From: a bacterium
GTDB lineage: Bacteria > Bacillota > Clostridia > Christensenellales > SUG1161
DNA: 36,679 bases
NCBI GenBank assembly: GCA_029006015.1
Contig: JAQXFY010000065.1
Span: 1-36,679, forward strand
Reading direction: 5' to 3'
The notes beneath the pieces were generated by a model that worked only from the letters and a program-made list of their open reading frames with translations, made no database searches and was not told the origin of the DNA. How positions within the stretch are numbered: position 1 is the first letter of the stretch; the number at the start of each line of letters is the position of its first letter. Shown piece by piece: positions 24,016 through 33,789 of this stretch. A program made the position numbers and the translations under genes.

Positions 24016-24525
24016 TTATACCAGTTCCAAAATGACCATTTCAGCCGCATCGCCGCGCCGGGGCCCCATCTTAACGATGCGGGTATAGCCGCCGCGTACG
24101 CCCTTTTCCTTGGCGCGCTCGTCCTATTTGGGCGCCAACTCGCCAAAGATCTTTTCGATCAGGGGATGCTTGATGTCCTTGGTGCGATCCTGATAATCGG
24201 ATTTGCTTTCGCCATCCTTGCGCAGTTCCTTGACATCATACAGCATCTGCATCATGCGGCGCCGGGCCACCAGCTTGGACGGGGCATCGTTGCGCACCTC
24301 GGTCGGTACGGCCTGGCCCTTGTCGTTGATGATGTCCTTGGTCACCGTTACGTTATCGTTATAGGTATCGATAGCCAGGGTCAACACGCGCTCCGCCAGC
24401 GAGCGGACTTCCTTTGCGCGGGTTTCCGTGGTTTCGATACGGCCGTTCCACAAAAGCGCAGTGGTCTGGTTACGCAGCAAGGCCATGCGTTGATCCGTGG
24501 GGCGGTTGAGTTTGCGAGTTCCCAT
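24016..24525 (-). CDS. rplQ: ribosomal protein L17, interrupted by an in-frame amber codon
   Basis: L17 lies at the peptide exit side of the large subunit and is essential in most bacteria. The frame starts [20 protein letters not shown] and runs 133 residues to ELAPK, then meets TAG at 24124-24126. The same frame continues for 35 codons ([12 protein letters not shown], then [19 protein letters not shown], ending LELV) to a TAA at 24016. That continuation is the conserved L17 C-terminus. Related long clostridial L17 proteins have Tyr at the TAG position, so one base change (TAT/TAC to TAG) explains it. With the amber codon read as sense, the protein would have 169 residues. The truncated form lacks a conserved part of the core. 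The cause may be a sequence error, a true nonsense mutation or local readthrough. Confidence 0.88.
24124..24126 (-). other. in-frame TAG inside rplQ
   Basis: The codon order is CCC AAA TAG GAC GAG. The base after TAG is G, and no obvious stop-codon readthrough signal or downstream hairpin is visible nearby. Confidence 0.9.
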
Positions 24526-24555
24526 GCGAATTCACTCCTTCAGCGTCTGCGGCCG

Positions 24556-25506
24556 TTATTCGTCGCCGCTTTTCAGGCCCATGCCCAGCACGGCCAGCTT
24601 TTGAATAACCTCGTCCAGCGATTTACGGCCAAGATTGCGCACTTTCATCATTTCGGCCTCGCTGCGAGAAATCAAATCCTCCACCGTGTTGATGCCAGCG
24701 CGCTTGAGGCTGTTATAGCTGCGCACCGAAAGCTCCAACTCTTCGATGGCCATATCCACCGTCTTATCCCCTGTGCCGCCTACACGCTCCGACGAAGGTT
24801 CGGATACCGGTACACAGGCGTCCAGCTCGGCAAACAGCTCAAGGCGTTCAACCAGTACCTTGGCCGCCATGCTGGTGGCTTCTGCCGGGGACAGGGTGCC
24901 GTTGGTCCATACGTCCAGCGTCAGCTTATCGTAATCGGTCACCTGGCCAACGCGGGTATTTTCCACCGCAAAGTTGACCCGGCGAACCGGCGTAAAGATG
25001 GCATCAATCGGAATCACGCCGATGGGCATGCCGGATTTTTTGTTATGGTCCGCCGTGCTATATCCGCGGCCCTGATCCACCGTCAGCTCCAGCGTCAGGC
25101 GGGCATCCTCGTTAAGCGTGGCAATGTGCAAATCGGGGTTCATGATCTGAACTTCGGCATCCACGGCAAGATCCGCAGCCGTCATCTCACAAGGCCCCTT
25201 GACCGAGATCAAAAGCGACTTGGGCGTATCCGTCAGCAGCTTAACCGCTACTTCCTTCATGTTCAGCACAATTTCCGTCACGTCTTCTTTGACGCCGGGA
25301 ACAGTGGAAAACTCATGCAACACGCCATCGATGCGGATGCTAACAATTGCCGCGCCGGGCAAAGTAGACAGCAACACGCGGCGCAGAGAATTGCCTAGCG
25401 TCGTGCCAAAGCCACGCTCCAAGGGCTCCACCACAAACTTGCCATAGCAACCAGATGCATCGGTCTCTATGCACTCAATGCGGGGCTTTTCCTCCATTTC
25501 GAACAT
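24556..25506 (-). CDS. rpoA: RNA polymerase alpha subunit
   Basis: A 316-residue subunit that nucleates polymerase assembly and contacts upstream promoter DNA and activators. The N-terminal dimerisation domain shows [20 protein letters not shown] and [19 protein letters not shown]. The C-terminal domain (about 240-310) has [20 protein letters not shown] followed by [17 protein letters not shown] lies 10 bases before the ATG. It has the usual place between rpsD and rplQ. Confidence 0.97.
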   Translation of the reverse strand: MFEMEEKPRIECIETDASGCYGKFVVEPLERGFGTTLGNSLRRVLLSTLPGAAIVSIRIDGVLHEFSTVPGVKEDVTEIVLNMKEVAVKLLTDTPKSLLISVKGPCEMTAADLAVDAEVQIMNPDLHIATLNEDARLTLELTVDQGRGYSTADHNKKSGMPIGVIPIDAIFTPVRRVNFAVENTRVGQVTDYDKLTLDVWTNGTLSPAEATSMAAKVLVERLELFAELDACVPVSEPSSERVGGTGDKTVDMAIEELELSVRSYNSLKRAGINTVEDLISRSEAEMMKVRNLGRKSLDEVIQKLAVLGMGLKSGDE

Positions 25507-25555
25507 CGATCAGAATCCTCCTTGCCCACTGTATGCGCCGGATTCTTAATAAGAA

Positions 25556-26179
25556 TTAGCGCGAGTACAATTCAACAATCAGCTGGCGCTGGATGCTCAG
25601 GTCAATGTCATCCCCAACAGGCAGGCGCACCACGGTGCCCTCCAGCCCATCGGCATTAAAGCTCAGCCAGCCCGGCACCACGCGATCCGCACCCTCACGG
25701 GCTTCCTTAAAGCGGGCGATATCCCGGCTCTGCTGCTTGACGGCAATGACATCCCCCGCGCTGACCAGGTAAGAGGGGATATTAACCTTCTTGCCGTTGA
25801 CGGTGAAATGCGCATGGGTAACAAACTGCCGCGCCTGCGCACGGGAAGCACAGAACCCCATGCGGTATACCACGTTATCCAACCGGCGCTCGAGCAATTC
25901 AAACAGGTTTTCACCCGCGACGCCCTTCATGCGCTCGGCCTCGTCAAAGTAGCCTTCAAACTGGCGCTCCAACACGCCATAGGTACGGCGGGCCTTCTGC
26001 TTTTCACGCAGCTGGTGGCCATATTCGCTAACGCGGCGGCGGCTCTGCTTATGCTCGCCAGGGGCGCTGTTGCGGCGGGTCACGGCGCATTTGGCGCCAT
26101 AGCAGCGATCGCCCTTTAAAAAGAGCTTGGTGCCTTCACGGCGGCACAGGCGGCACACCGACTCGGTATATCTAGCCAT
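25556..26179 (-). CDS. rpsD: ribosomal protein S4
   Basis: A 207-residue primary 16S rRNA-binding protein. The N-terminus keeps four cysteines (C9, C12, C26, C31; spacing CxxC-x13-Cx4C), so this is the zinc-binding form. The S4 RNA-binding domain is at about 95-155 ([20 protein letters not shown]). It lies 49 bases before rpoA. S4 often represses its own operon, but I see no leader structure I can assign. Confidence 0.97.
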   Translation of the reverse strand: MARYTESVCRLCRREGTKLFLKGDRCYGAKCAVTRRNSAPGEHKQSRRRVSEYGHQLREKQKARRTYGVLERQFEGYFDEAERMKGVAGENLFELLERRLDNVVYRMGFCASRAQARQFVTHAHFTVNGKKVNIPSYLVSAGDVIAVKQQSRDIARFKEAREGADRVVPGWLSFNADGLEGTVVRLPVGDDIDLSIQRQLIVELYSR

Positions 26180-26199
26180 TTATGATACCCCTTTCTCGG

Positions 26200-26598
26200 T
26201 TATACGCGCCGGCGCTTGGGCGGACGGCAACCGTTGTGCGGGATGGGGGTGACATCTTTAAACATCGTCACATCCAGACCCGCGGTCTGCAACGCACGGA
26301 TTGCCGCTTCGCGGCCGGATCCGGGCCCTTTTACATACACTTCCACCGTACGCAGGCCATGCTCCATCGCCGCCTTGGCCGCCACTTCAGCCGCCGTCTG
26401 CGCCGCAAAGGGCGTAGATTTCTTGCTGCCGCGGAAGCCCAGGCCGCCTGCGCTGGCCCACGAAAGCGTGTTGCCGGCAGTATCGGTCATGGTAACGATG
26501 GTGTTGTTGAACGAAGCACGGATATGGGCAACCCCGCGCTCGATATTCTTGCGTTCACGCCGCTTGCGCGTCGCTTGACGCTTGGTTGGCTTGGCCAT
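26200..26598 (-). CDS. rpsK: ribosomal protein S11
   Basis: A 132-residue platform protein of the small subunit. It shows [38 protein letters not shown] and the C-terminal [17 protein letters not shown]. It is placed between rpsM and rpsD with short spacers. Confidence 0.97.
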   Translation of the reverse strand: MAKPTKRQATRKRRERKNIERGVAHIRASFNNTIVTMTDTAGNTLSWASAGGLGFRGSKKSTPFAAQTAAEVAAKAAMEHGLRTVEVYVKGPGSGREAAIRALQTAGLDVTMFKDVTPIPHNGCRPPKRRRV

Positions 26599-26618
26599 CT
26601 CGTCTCAACCTCCTATGC

Positions 26619-26996
26619 TTACTTACCGGCCTTTTTCTTTCCGGCAACCTGTTTCTTCGGACCCTTGCGGGTGCGGGCATTCTGCTTGGTGTTCTGGCCG
26701 CGCACGGGCAGGCTCTTGCGGTGACGCACGCCACGGTAGCTGCCGATCTCCACCAAACGCTTGATGTTGAGCGACACCTCCCGGCGCAAATCGCCTTCCA
26801 CATGGAGATTGTGATCGATATACTCGCGCAGGCGGTTGACTTCAGCTTCCTGAAGGTCGCTCACGCGCGTATCGGGGTTGATATCGGTAGCAGCCAGGAT
26901 CTTCTGCGCCGTGGTACGGCCGATGCCATAGATATACGTCAGGCCGATTTCTACGCGCTTTTCGCGGGGCAGGTCGACGCCAGCAATACGAGCCAT
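26619..26996 (-). CDS. rpsM: ribosomal protein S13
   Basis: A 125-residue protein of the 30S head that contacts L5 and the P-site tRNA. The start [20 protein letters not shown], the [11 protein letters not shown] helix-hairpin-helix region and the basic tail ([14 protein letters not shown]) are typical. GGAGG precedes the ATG. Confidence 0.97.
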   Translation of the reverse strand: MARIAGVDLPREKRVEIGLTYIYGIGRTTAQKILAATDINPDTRVSDLQEAEVNRLREYIDHNLHVEGDLRREVSLNIKRLVEIGSYRGVRHRKSLPVRGQNTKQNARTRKGPKKQVAGKKKAGK

Positions 26997-27018
26997 GTTT
27001 TTTGTTACACCTCCGAAT

Positions 27019-27047
27019 AATGTAGGGAGTTATCGGGCGCACGTCAA
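27019..27047 (-). promoter_or_regulatory. possible internal promoter before rpsM
   Basis: On the minus strand TTGACG (27042-27047), a 17-base spacer and TACATT (27019-27024) lie in the 123-base gap between rpmJ and rpsM. The leader would be only about 15 bases. Confidence 0.4.
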
Positions 27048-27119
27048 ACCCACCAGGTTACCCGCCTGCCCGTACGCCAAAGCAGATAGGTACAGCCGCC
27101 CTGTGGGGTTTTGCCTGGT

Positions 27120-27236
27120 TTAACCCTGGCGTTGCTTGTGCTTGGGCTTGTCCGAGCAGATCACCATGACCTTGCCCTTGCGCTTGATGATCTTGCAGTT
27201 CTCGCAAATCTTCTTAACCGACGGACGAACTTTCAT
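27120..27236 (-). CDS. rpmJ: ribosomal protein L36
   Basis: A 38-residue protein with start [20 protein letters not shown] and end KPKHKQRQG. Its zinc ligands C11, C14, C27 and H33 are all present, so it is the zinc-binding form. GGAGG lies before the ATG. It sits in the usual place between infA and rpsM. Confidence 0.97.
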   Translation of the reverse strand: MKVRPSVKKICENCKIIKRKGKVMVICSDKPKHKQRQG

Positions 27237-27278
27237 GGGATGTATCCTCCTTACCCCTCTATACAAAATGGACTTTCA

Positions 27279-27497
27279 TCAGGCCTTATCGCGCCATGTG
27301 ATGCGCCCGCGCGTTAAGTCGTAGGGGGATAATTCCACCTTGACCTTGTCGCCTGCATAGACGCGGATGTTATACCGACGCAGCTTGCCCGAAACATGGG
27401 CGATAATTTTATGCCCGTTGGGTAGCTCCACGGTAAACATATCATGGTTACTATCGGTAACTACGCCCTCTACCTCAATAGCGTCATCCTTGGGCAT
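27279..27497 (-). CDS. infA: translation initiation factor IF-1
   Basis: A 72-residue S1/OB-fold protein that binds the 30S A site during initiation. It shows [10 protein letters not shown], the conserved [19 protein letters not shown] and the ending [18 protein letters not shown]. Its start overlaps the end of the KOW gene by 14 bases, so it is coupled to it. Confidence 0.96.
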   Translation of the reverse strand: MPKDDAIEVEGVVTDSNHDMFTVELPNGHKIIAHVSGKLRRYNIRVYAGDKVKVELSPYDLTRGRITWRDKA

Positions 27498-27801
27498 TCG
27501 CTCGCTCCTCTCCCATGTTGATTTGGCATGCGGAATAACCTAGTAATTTTAGCGCTTTTCTGACATCGCTGTCAAGCACAAAGGCGCCTTTTAGCACATT
27601 TTCCCTAAAATTTTCCGCTACTTGCGGCTTCAACGCCACATGTTTTAGCTTTTTCTTTTTGGGATGTGCAAACACACGCAGGTCACCATCCGCCAGATAC
27701 ACATAATCCGAACCGGCAGCCACGATCAAAAATGCCCTTCCCCGATCGCGCCCGGCCCTGGATATTGCCACTCGCCCGATATCCGGGCCAAATGTTGCCA
27801 T
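27484..27801 (-). CDS. KOW-domain RNA-binding protein (L14e/L27e-like)
   Basis: A 105-residue protein with an N-terminal KOW-type fold (about 4-58: [20 protein letters not shown] and [20 protein letters not shown]). Proteins like this sit between map and infA in many Clostridia and Bacilli. They resemble archaeal/eukaryotic L14e/L27e and are thought to bind rRNA or ribosomes, but their role is unproven. The C-terminal half has no known motif. It overlaps infA by 14 bases. Confidence 0.85.
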   Translation of the reverse strand: MATFGPDIGRVAISRAGRDRGRAFLIVAAGSDYVYLADGDLRVFAHPKKKKLKHVALKPQVAENFRENVLKGAFVLDSDVRKALKLLGYSACQINMGEERANAQG

Positions 27802-27817
27802 GAAACCTCCCCTTTGG

Positions 27818-28564
27818 TTACGGCAGCGTCAGGATTTGGGGCTCATCCTCCGTCACCAGCACGGTGTGTTCATAGTGTGCAGCCAGGCTGCCATCCATCG
27901 TGACCACCGCCCAGCCGTCCCCCAGCGTTTCCACCTGCCAGGTACCGGCGGTAATCATGGGCTCACACGCCAGCACCATGCCGTGCTTAAGCTTAAGCCC
28001 GGTACCCTCCCGGCCAAAGTTGGGGACACTGGGTTCCTCGTGCATGTTGCGCCCGATGCCATGCCCCGTCAGCGCCCGTACAACGCCGCAGCCATGGCTT
28101 TGGGCATAACGCTGTACCGCTGCGCCATAATCGCCCAAGCGCGCCCCTTCGCGCAGCACCTTGAGGCCTTCCTCAAAGCAGCCGCGCGTTACATCGATCA
28201 AGCGCTGGGCTTCGGGAGAAATCTCCCCAACCGCAAAGGTATCGGCCATATCGGCTTGCCAGCCTTCCAGAATGGTACCGATATCGATGCTGACGATATC
28301 CCCTTCGCGCAACCGCCTGTTGCCCGGAATGCCATGCACCACGCATTGGTTGACGGAAGCGCAAATGCTGCCCGGGAAGCCCATGTACCCTTTAAAACTG
28401 GGCACCCCGCCGCCCTGGCGGATGGCCTGCTCGGCCACCTGATCCAGCTCAAGCGTCGTCACACCCGGGGCAATGGCAGCTTTTACCGCCTGCAAAGCAA
28501 TGGCATTCAGCCGTCCGGCTTCCCGCATCAGGGCAATCTGATGGGGGTTTTTACACAGCGCCAT
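27818..28564 (-). CDS. map: type I methionine aminopeptidase
   Basis: A 248-residue metalloenzyme that removes the initiator Met from new proteins. The metal ligands lie in the usual places: IVSIDIGTILEGWQADMADT (two Asp), the His in LTGHGIGRNMHEEP, the Glu in LACEPMI and the final Glu in EHTVLVTED. Its ATG overlaps the adk stop (TAATG). Confidence 0.96.
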   Translation of the reverse strand: MALCKNPHQIALMREAGRLNAIALQAVKAAIAPGVTTLELDQVAEQAIRQGGGVPSFKGYMGFPGSICASVNQCVVHGIPGNRRLREGDIVSIDIGTILEGWQADMADTFAVGEISPEAQRLIDVTRGCFEEGLKVLREGARLGDYGAAVQRYAQSHGCGVVRALTGHGIGRNMHEEPSVPNFGREGTGLKLKHGMVLACEPMITAGTWQVETLGDGWAVVTMDGSLAAHYEHTVLVTEDEPQILTLP

Positions 28565-29187
28565 TATGCCACCCCCAGCAGACGCAGAATTTCTGCAAAA
28601 ACGTTTTCCGTCTCCTGAGCGCCATCCACGGGCCTAAGCAAGCCGCGTTCCCGATAATAGGCAATCAGAGGGGCCGTCTGCGCTTCATACACCGCAAGGC
28701 GGCTTTTGACGGTTTCGGGCCGGTCATCGTCCCGCTGCATCAAAGCAGCGCCGCACCGCGTGCAGGTATCGCCCGTATAGTGGGACGTGTGATACGGCGC
28801 GCCGCAGGCAACACATACCCTGCGCCCGCACAGCCTGTGCATCAGAACATCCCCGTCCACCTCGATGTCGATAACGGCATCCAGCGTTTCCTGTTCGCCC
28901 AGCAGCTCCGCCTGGCGAATGGTGCGGGGAAATCCGTCCAGAATATACCCACCGGCACAGTCATCTTCGGCAATACGCTGGGCAACCAGCTGCCACGTCA
29001 CATCATCGGGTACCAGCTGCCCTGCATCCATCAGCCCCTTCACCTTACGGCCAAGGGGCGTTTGATTTTTGATATGGGCACGGAAAAGGTCGCCGGTCGA
29101 AAGATGCACAAGGCCCAGTTTCTGGGCCAAGCGCACCGCCTGCGTACCTTTTCCTGCACCCGGAGGACCGAGTAAAACGATTTTCAT
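28564..29187 (-). CDS. adk: adenylate kinase, zinc-binding LID
   Basis: A 207-residue enzyme that interconverts ATP + AMP and 2 ADP. The P-loop is GPPGAGKGTQ (residues 7-16). AMP-site segments are STGDLFRAHI and LDGFPRTIRQAE. The LID holds two cysteine pairs (CVAC and CTRC), as in Gram-positive zinc enzymes. It lies 10 bases after secY and overlaps map by one base. Confidence 0.97.
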   Translation of the reverse strand: MKIVLLGPPGAGKGTQAVRLAQKLGLVHLSTGDLFRAHIKNQTPLGRKVKGLMDAGQLVPDDVTWQLVAQRIAEDDCAGGYILDGFPRTIRQAELLGEQETLDAVIDIEVDGDVLMHRLCGRRVCVACGAPYHTSHYTGDTCTRCGAALMQRDDDRPETVKSRLAVYEAQTAPLIAYYRERGLLRPVDGAQETENVFAEILRLLGVA

Positions 29188-29197
29188 ATCCTATCCC

Positions 29198-30451
29198 TTA
29201 ATTCAGGAAGCCCTTGTAATTGCGAACCAGCATCTGGCTTTCCAACTGCTTACTGGTTTCAAGCGCTACGCTGACCATAATCAGGATGGAAGACGCGCTA
29301 AAGATTTGCTGCAGGCCAGATCCTGCGGAAAACAGCAACGGAATAATCGCCACAATGGACAGGAAGATGGCGCAGAAGAACGTCAACCTTCCCGAAATGC
29401 GCTTGATGTACTCCGTCGTCGGTTTGCCCGGGCGGATCCCCTGCACAAACCCACCATACTGCTGCAGGTTCTTGGCGATATCCTGCGGGTTGATGGTGAT
29501 GGAGGTATAGAAGAACGTAAACGCGAAGATCAGCAACATGTACAGGACAACATAGATCCATCCGCCCGAAAGATACCGGTTGACAAAGTTATAAAAGCCG
29601 GTTCCCGGGAAGAACTGCGCGATCAAACGCGGGAACGTCAGGAAAGAGATCGCGAAGATGATCGGCAACACGCTGGCGGAATTGACCTTCAGCGGCAGAT
29701 GGGTGGATTGCCCACCATAAAGCTTGCGCCCTTTCTGCTGCTTGGCGTATTGCACCGGTATGCGCCGCACGCCCAGGTCGATAAAGGTAATCAGGGCAAT
29801 CAGCGCAATCGCGCCGGCAGCAATAATGGCATACATCCAGGGGTTGCTCGCCCACGTCTTATAAATCTGCACGATAATGCTGGGCAGACGGGCCACAATG
29901 CTGACAAAGATCAGCAGGCTGATGCCGTTGCCGATACCTTTTTGCGTGATCTGCTCACCCATCCACATGACAAGCGCCGCACCGGTTGTTACCGTAAAGG
30001 CAATGACAATGTAGGTAAACCAGTTGGCCTTTTCAACCAGCAAGCCGTTCTGGTTCAGGGTGACGATAAACCCAATGGCTTCGATCAAAGCCAATCCAAT
30101 GCTGGAATAGCGCGTAATGGCATTCAGCTTCTGGCGGCCATTTTCATCTTCCTTGGCCATCCGCTCCAAGGCGGGAATGGCCACCGTTAGCAGCTGGATG
30201 ATGATGCTGGCCGTGATGTAAGGCGAAATGCCGAGCGCAAACAGCGTGAAGTTTGCGAACGAACCACCCGAGATGATGTCCATCAACCCAAACAGGGGGT
30301 TTTCGGCCACCAGTGTTTGCATCACTTCGGAACTAACACCAGGCACCGGAATCCAGCATCCAAGCCGGTAAATGAACAGTACGATAAGCGTAAAAATAAT
30401 CTTTTTACGCAATTCCGGGATTTTCCAGGCATTACGGAGTGTCTGCAACAT
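29198..30451 (-). CDS. secY: protein translocase subunit SecY
   Basis: A 417-residue channel subunit with ten predicted membrane helices that moves proteins across or into the plasma membrane. The start LQTLRNAWKIPELRKKIIFT, the plug/helix region FALGISPYITASIIIQLLT and the cytosolic loop VQYAKQQKGRKLYGGQSTHL are typical. It lies directly after rplO (one base between stop and ATG) and before adk. Confidence 0.97.
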   Translation of the reverse strand: MLQTLRNAWKIPELRKKIIFTLIVLFIYRLGCWIPVPGVSSEVMQTLVAENPLFGLMDIISGGSFANFTLFALGISPYITASIIIQLLTVAIPALERMAKEDENGRQKLNAITRYSSIGLALIEAIGFIVTLNQNGLLVEKANWFTYIVIAFTVTTGAALVMWMGEQITQKGIGNGISLLIFVSIVARLPSIIVQIYKTWASNPWMYAIIAAGAIALIALITFIDLGVRRIPVQYAKQQKGRKLYGGQSTHLPLKVNSASVLPIIFAISFLTFPRLIAQFFPGTGFYNFVNRYLSGGWIYVVLYMLLIFAFTFFYTSITINPQDIAKNLQQYGGFVQGIRPGKPTTEYIKRISGRLTFFCAIFLSIVAIIPLLFSAGSGLQQIFSASSILIMVSVALETSKQLESQMLVRNYKGFLN

Positions 30452-30452
30452 G

Positions 30453-30896
30453 TTAAATCACCTCGGCGGACCCACCCGCTCCTTCAATTTTTGCTTTCGC
30501 AGATTGGCTGAACGCATTGGCTTTTACCGTTAATTTACGCGTTAACTCGCCATCACCCAGGATTTTGATGCCGTCCATCGCTTTGCTGACCACACCGGTG
30601 GACAGAAGCAGTTCGGGCGTTACCTCGGTGCCATCCTCAAACCGCTCCAGAGCGCTGACATTAACACCCGCATATACCTTGGTAAAACGGCTGTTGGAGA
30701 ACCCGCGCTTGGGCAGACGGCGGTTGATGGGCATCTGGCCGCCTTCAAAGCCGATGCGCACGCCGCCACCCGAACGGGCCTTCTGCCCCTTATGCCCGCG
30801 CGTAGCGGTTTTTCCCATACCGGAGCCAATGCCGCGGCCAACGCGGCGGCGCTCCGTGCGGGAGCCGGGGGCAGGTTGCAACTCGTGTAATTTCAT
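30453..30896 (-). CDS. rplO: ribosomal protein L15
   Basis: A 147-residue 23S-binding protein. The basic, glycine-rich N-terminus ([20 protein letters not shown], then [17 protein letters not shown]) and the segment [10 protein letters not shown] are typical. It is followed immediately by secY. Confidence 0.97.
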   Translation of the reverse strand: MKLHELQPAPGSRTERRRVGRGIGSGMGKTATRGHKGQKARSGGGVRIGFEGGQMPINRRLPKRGFSNSRFTKVYAGVNVSALERFEDGTEVTPELLLSTGVVSKAMDGIKILGDGELTRKLTVKANAFSQSAKAKIEGAGGSAEVI

Positions 30897-30911
30897 ACCG
30901 ATTCCCTCCGA

Positions 30912-31097
30912 TTATTCCGCAACAGGCTCGCAGGTAACCAGATGGCGCACACGGAAAACCATGCCGCGGATCATCTCGTTGTCCTCATGCACGACGCTCT
31001 GACGGATTTTCTTGAGGCCCAGCGCTTCGACGGTGGCCTTTTGCTTTTGCAGGCAACCGTTTGTGCTCTTGATGAGCGTGATCTTCACCTTAGCCAT
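30912..31097 (-). CDS. rpmD: ribosomal protein L30
   Basis: A 61-residue protein with start MAKVKITLIKSTNGCLQKQK and the family segment ALGLKKIRQSVVHEDNEMIR. Length and place between rpsE and rplO are standard. Confidence 0.96.
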   Translation of the reverse strand: MAKVKITLIKSTNGCLQKQKATVEALGLKKIRQSVVHEDNEMIRGMVFRVRHLVTCEPVAE

Positions 31098-31110
31098 CGA
31101 TCATCCCTCC

Positions 31111-31614
31111 TCAGCCCTGCAGCCGTTCAACCGGAAGGCCGCGCAACTTGGCGGTTTCCTCCGCGGTTTTCAGCTGCTTAAGCGCCTCAATGGTGGCCTT
31201 GACGCAGTTGATGGGGTTGTTGGAGCCATAGGATTTGGAACGGATATCCTTAATCCCGGCAAGCTCCAGCACCGCACGAACCGGGCCGCCTGCGATAACG
31301 CCGGCGCCTTCCTCGGCCGGAAGCAGCAACACATGGCCGCTGCCAAAACGTCCTTCCACACGGTGGGGGATCGTTGTTCCGACGGTCGCAACCTTGACCA
31401 TGTTCTTTTTGGCATCTTCGATGCCCTTGCGGGTAGCTTCCATGGTTTCACTGGCCTTGCCGATGCCGCAGCCTACATGGCCGTTGCCATCGCCAACCAC
31501 CATCAAAACGCTCCAACGGAAGTTTTTGCCGCCCTTGACAACCTTTGCCACGCGGTTGACCGCTACTTGGCGATCCTTAAGATCCAGCGTGGAAGCATTA
31601 ATTCTCTCCTGCAT
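31111..31614 (-). CDS. rpsE: ribosomal protein S5
   Basis: A 167-residue protein that helps decoding accuracy. The double-stranded RNA-binding N-terminal part includes [20 protein letters not shown] and [20 protein letters not shown]; the C-terminal part includes [27 protein letters not shown] precedes the ATG. Confidence 0.97.
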   Translation of the reverse strand: MQERINASTLDLKDRQVAVNRVAKVVKGGKNFRWSVLMVVGDGNGHVGCGIGKASETMEATRKGIEDAKKNMVKVATVGTTIPHRVEGRFGSGHVLLLPAEEGAGVIAGGPVRAVLELAGIKDIRSKSYGSNNPINCVKATIEALKQLKTAEETAKLRGLPVERLQG

Positions 31615-31632
31615 GGAACAAACCCTCCCGTC

Positions 31633-32001
31633 TTAGAAGTTCAACCCGGCTTCACGGGCCCCGGCGGCAACTTCCGCCACACGCCCCGTGTACAGGTAAC
31701 CGCCGCGGTCAAACACAACGGCCTCTATGCCCTTTTCCTTGGCACGCTCGCCAACGCGCTTGCCAACCAGATGGGCAACGCCCTTCTTATCCAGATCCTT
31801 GATCTGATCGCGCAGGTCAGCTTCCATGGACGAAGCCGAAACCAGGGTATGCCCGGCCAGGTCGTCGATGATCTGCACATAAATATGGTTGGTGCTGCGG
31901 TAAACATTCAGGCGCGGGCGCTCCGCCGTGCCGGAAATACGCTGGCGCACGCGGTTGTGGCGCACTTTGCGCAATTCATTTTTATCTGGCTTGCTGATCA
32001 T
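31633..32001 (-). CDS. rplR: ribosomal protein L18
   Basis: A 122-residue 5S rRNA-binding protein. It shows [20 protein letters not shown], the [14 protein letters not shown] strand and the end [20 protein letters not shown]. It lies between rplF and rpsE. Confidence 0.97.
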   Translation of the reverse strand: MISKPDKNELRKVRHNRVRQRISGTAERPRLNVYRSTNHIYVQIIDDLAGHTLVSASSMEADLRDQIKDLDKKGVAHLVGKRVGERAKEKGIEAVVFDRGGYLYTGRVAEVAAGAREAGLNF

Positions 32002-32016
32002 GTTGCCACTCCCCCG

Positions 32017-32571
32017 TTATTTCTTGCCGCCCTTACCGCCAGCCTTGCCCGCTTTCAGACGAACCACTTCGTCCTTATAACGGATGCCCTTGCCGTGATA
32101 CGGCTCCGGCGGACGGATACGGCGAATGCAAGCGGCGATTTCACCAACCTGCTGCTTATCGATGCCCTTAACCACGATCTGGTTCTGCGCGGGCACTTCC
32201 AGCGTGATACCAGCCTGCTCCGGAATCTCCACAGGATGGGAGAAGCCGATTTGCAGCGTCACCTTATTGCCCTGCTTCTGGGCGCGGTAACCCGTGCCAA
32301 CCAGTTCCAGCGCACGCTCATAGCCCGTGGTAACACCCGTCACCATGTTGAAAATCAACGCGCGGGTCAAACCGTGCAGGGCGCGGTTTTCCTTTTCATC
32401 GTTGGGCCGGGAAACCGTTACTTCGCCATCTGCCTGCGCGATGGTCATCGCGGGGGCAAATTTCTGGGTCAGCGTTCCCTTCGGGCCCTTTACCGTTACG
32501 GTATTATCCCCAGCCACGGTAACCGTAACACCGGCGGGGACCTTGACCGGCATCTTGCCGATTCGAGACAT
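32017..32571 (-). CDS. rplF: ribosomal protein L6
   Basis: A 184-residue protein near the factor-binding site. The start [20 protein letters not shown], the inner repeat [20 protein letters not shown] and the C-terminal [19 protein letters not shown] are standard. It ends in a Lys/Gly-rich tail. Confidence 0.97.
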   Translation of the reverse strand: MSRIGKMPVKVPAGVTVTVAGDNTVTVKGPKGTLTQKFAPAMTIAQADGEVTVSRPNDEKENRALHGLTRALIFNMVTGVTTGYERALELVGTGYRAQKQGNKVTLQIGFSHPVEIPEQAGITLEVPAQNQIVVKGIDKQQVGEIAACIRRIRPPEPYHGKGIRYKDEVVRLKAGKAGGKGGKK

Positions 32572-32598
32572 TGTGTTTACACCTCCGTCTAACTTGGC

Positions 32599-32997
32599 TT
32601 ACCAGATGTAAGCCAGCACTTCCCCGCCGACACCCTCGGTGCGGGCATCGCGATCGGTCATGATGCCCTTGGACGTCGAGAGAATGGCAATGCCCAAGCC
32701 ACCCAGCACCTTCGGGATTTCATCGCGGCCGGCATATACGCGCAGGCCGGGCTTGGAAATCCGCTTAAGGCCGGTGATAACACGCTCGCGGTCAGCACCA
32801 TATTTCAGGGTAAGGACCATGTTGGGCCCCTGAGCATCGTTTTGCAGTTCTACGCCTTTGATATACCCTTCCTGCAGCAAAATCTGGGCAATCGCCTTTT
32901 TGATACGGGAAGCCGGCACAACCACCGTTTCACGCCGGGTCACCAGCGCGTTGCGGATGCGCGTGAGCATATCGGCAATGGGATCGGTAACCACCAT
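32599..32997 (-). CDS. rpsH: ribosomal protein S8
   Basis: A 132-residue 16S-binding protein. The start [20 protein letters not shown] and the C-terminal [20 protein letters not shown], ending GGEVLAYIW, are typical. AGGAGG lies 8 bases before the ATG. In other bacteria S8 represses spc-operon translation; I could not find its target site here with confidence. Confidence 0.97.
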   Translation of the reverse strand: MVVTDPIADMLTRIRNALVTRRETVVVPASRIKKAIAQILLQEGYIKGVELQNDAQGPNMVLTLKYGADRERVITGLKRISKPGLRVYAGRDEIPKVLGGLGIAILSTSKGIMTDRDARTEGVGGEVLAYIW

Positions 32998-33026
32998 GTC
33001 AAATGCCTCCTTTCACTACGCCGCCG

Positions 33027-33212
33027 TCACCAGCTGGCCTTCTTGACACCGGGAATCTGGCCCTTGTAGGCCAACTCACGGAAGCAAATGCGGCAGATGC
33101 CATATTTCCGAAGCACCGCATGGGGGCGGCCGCACAGGCGGCAGCGCGTATAAGCGCGGGTGGAAAATTTAGGAGTGCTCTGCTGCTTGTTAATCAGGGC
33201 TTTTTTGGCCAT
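33027..33212 (-). CDS. rpsN: ribosomal protein S14, type Z (zinc-binding)
   Basis: A 61-residue short S14 with four zinc-ligand cysteines (C24, C27, C40, C43) in [12 protein letters not shown] and [11 protein letters not shown]. The short C+ form is the usual spc-operon version in Firmicutes. It is 13 bases after rplE. Confidence 0.97.
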   Translation of the reverse strand: MAKKALINKQQSTPKFSTRAYTRCRLCGRPHAVLRKYGICRICFRELAYKGQIPGVKKASW

Positions 33213-33225
33213 TTCCGTTTCCTCC

Positions 33226-33768
33226 TTACTGTTGGGCGAAGGGCATGCCGAGAAGACGCAACAGCTCGCGTGCCTCCTCGTCGGTCTTGGCCGTGGTTAC
33301 AAAGATGATATCCATGCCGCGGATCTTTTCTACTTTATCATACTCGATTTCCGGGAAAATCAGCTGTTCCTTGATACCCATGGCATAGTTGCCGCGGCCA
33401 TCGAAGGAGGTGGCGGACACTCCGCGGAAGTCGCGTACCCGGGGCAGAGCGATGTTGATCAGCTTATCACAGAACTCATACATCCGCTCCCCGCGCAGCG
33501 TTACCTTGGCGCCAACGCTCATCCCCTCGCGCAGCTTAAAGTTGGCGATGGAACGGCGGGCTTTGGTAACCAGCGGTTTCTGGCCGGCAATGATGGTCAG
33601 GTCGCGCACAGCGGCTTCAAGCAGCTTGGGGTTATCGCGCGTATCGCCAAGGCCCATGTTGATAACGATCTTATCCATCTTGGGCACCTGGTTGATATTC
33701 TTATAACCAAAGCGCTGCTCCAGCGCCGGAACGGCTTCCTTGAGGTATTTATCCTTTAAACGGCTCAT
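33226..33768 (-). CDS. rplE: ribosomal protein L5
   Basis: A 180-residue 5S rRNA-binding protein that contacts S13 and the P-site tRNA. It shows [20 protein letters not shown], the [20 protein letters not shown] segment and the end [16 protein letters not shown]. It lies between rplX and rpsN. Confidence 0.97.
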   Translation of the reverse strand: MSRLKDKYLKEAVPALEQRFGYKNINQVPKMDKIVINMGLGDTRDNPKLLEAAVRDLTIIAGQKPLVTKARRSIANFKLREGMSVGAKVTLRGERMYEFCDKLINIALPRVRDFRGVSATSFDGRGNYAMGIKEQLIFPEIEYDKVEKIRGMDIIFVTTAKTDEEARELLRLLGMPFAQQ

Positions 33769-33789
33769 CGTTTACTCCCTCCCGGCCCG

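Noticed and set aside
24124-24126. Genome-wide reassignment of TAG to an amino acid
   Set aside because: TAG ends rplV immediately before an in-frame rpsC start and ends the small gene at 1598 with no coding continuation, so TAG works as a stop here.
31012-32592. 526-codon open frame on the plus strand across rpsE, rplR and rplF
   Set aside because: It runs antisense to three certain ribosomal genes, has no ribosome binding site or recognisable domain, and is explained by the high GC content of the opposite strand.
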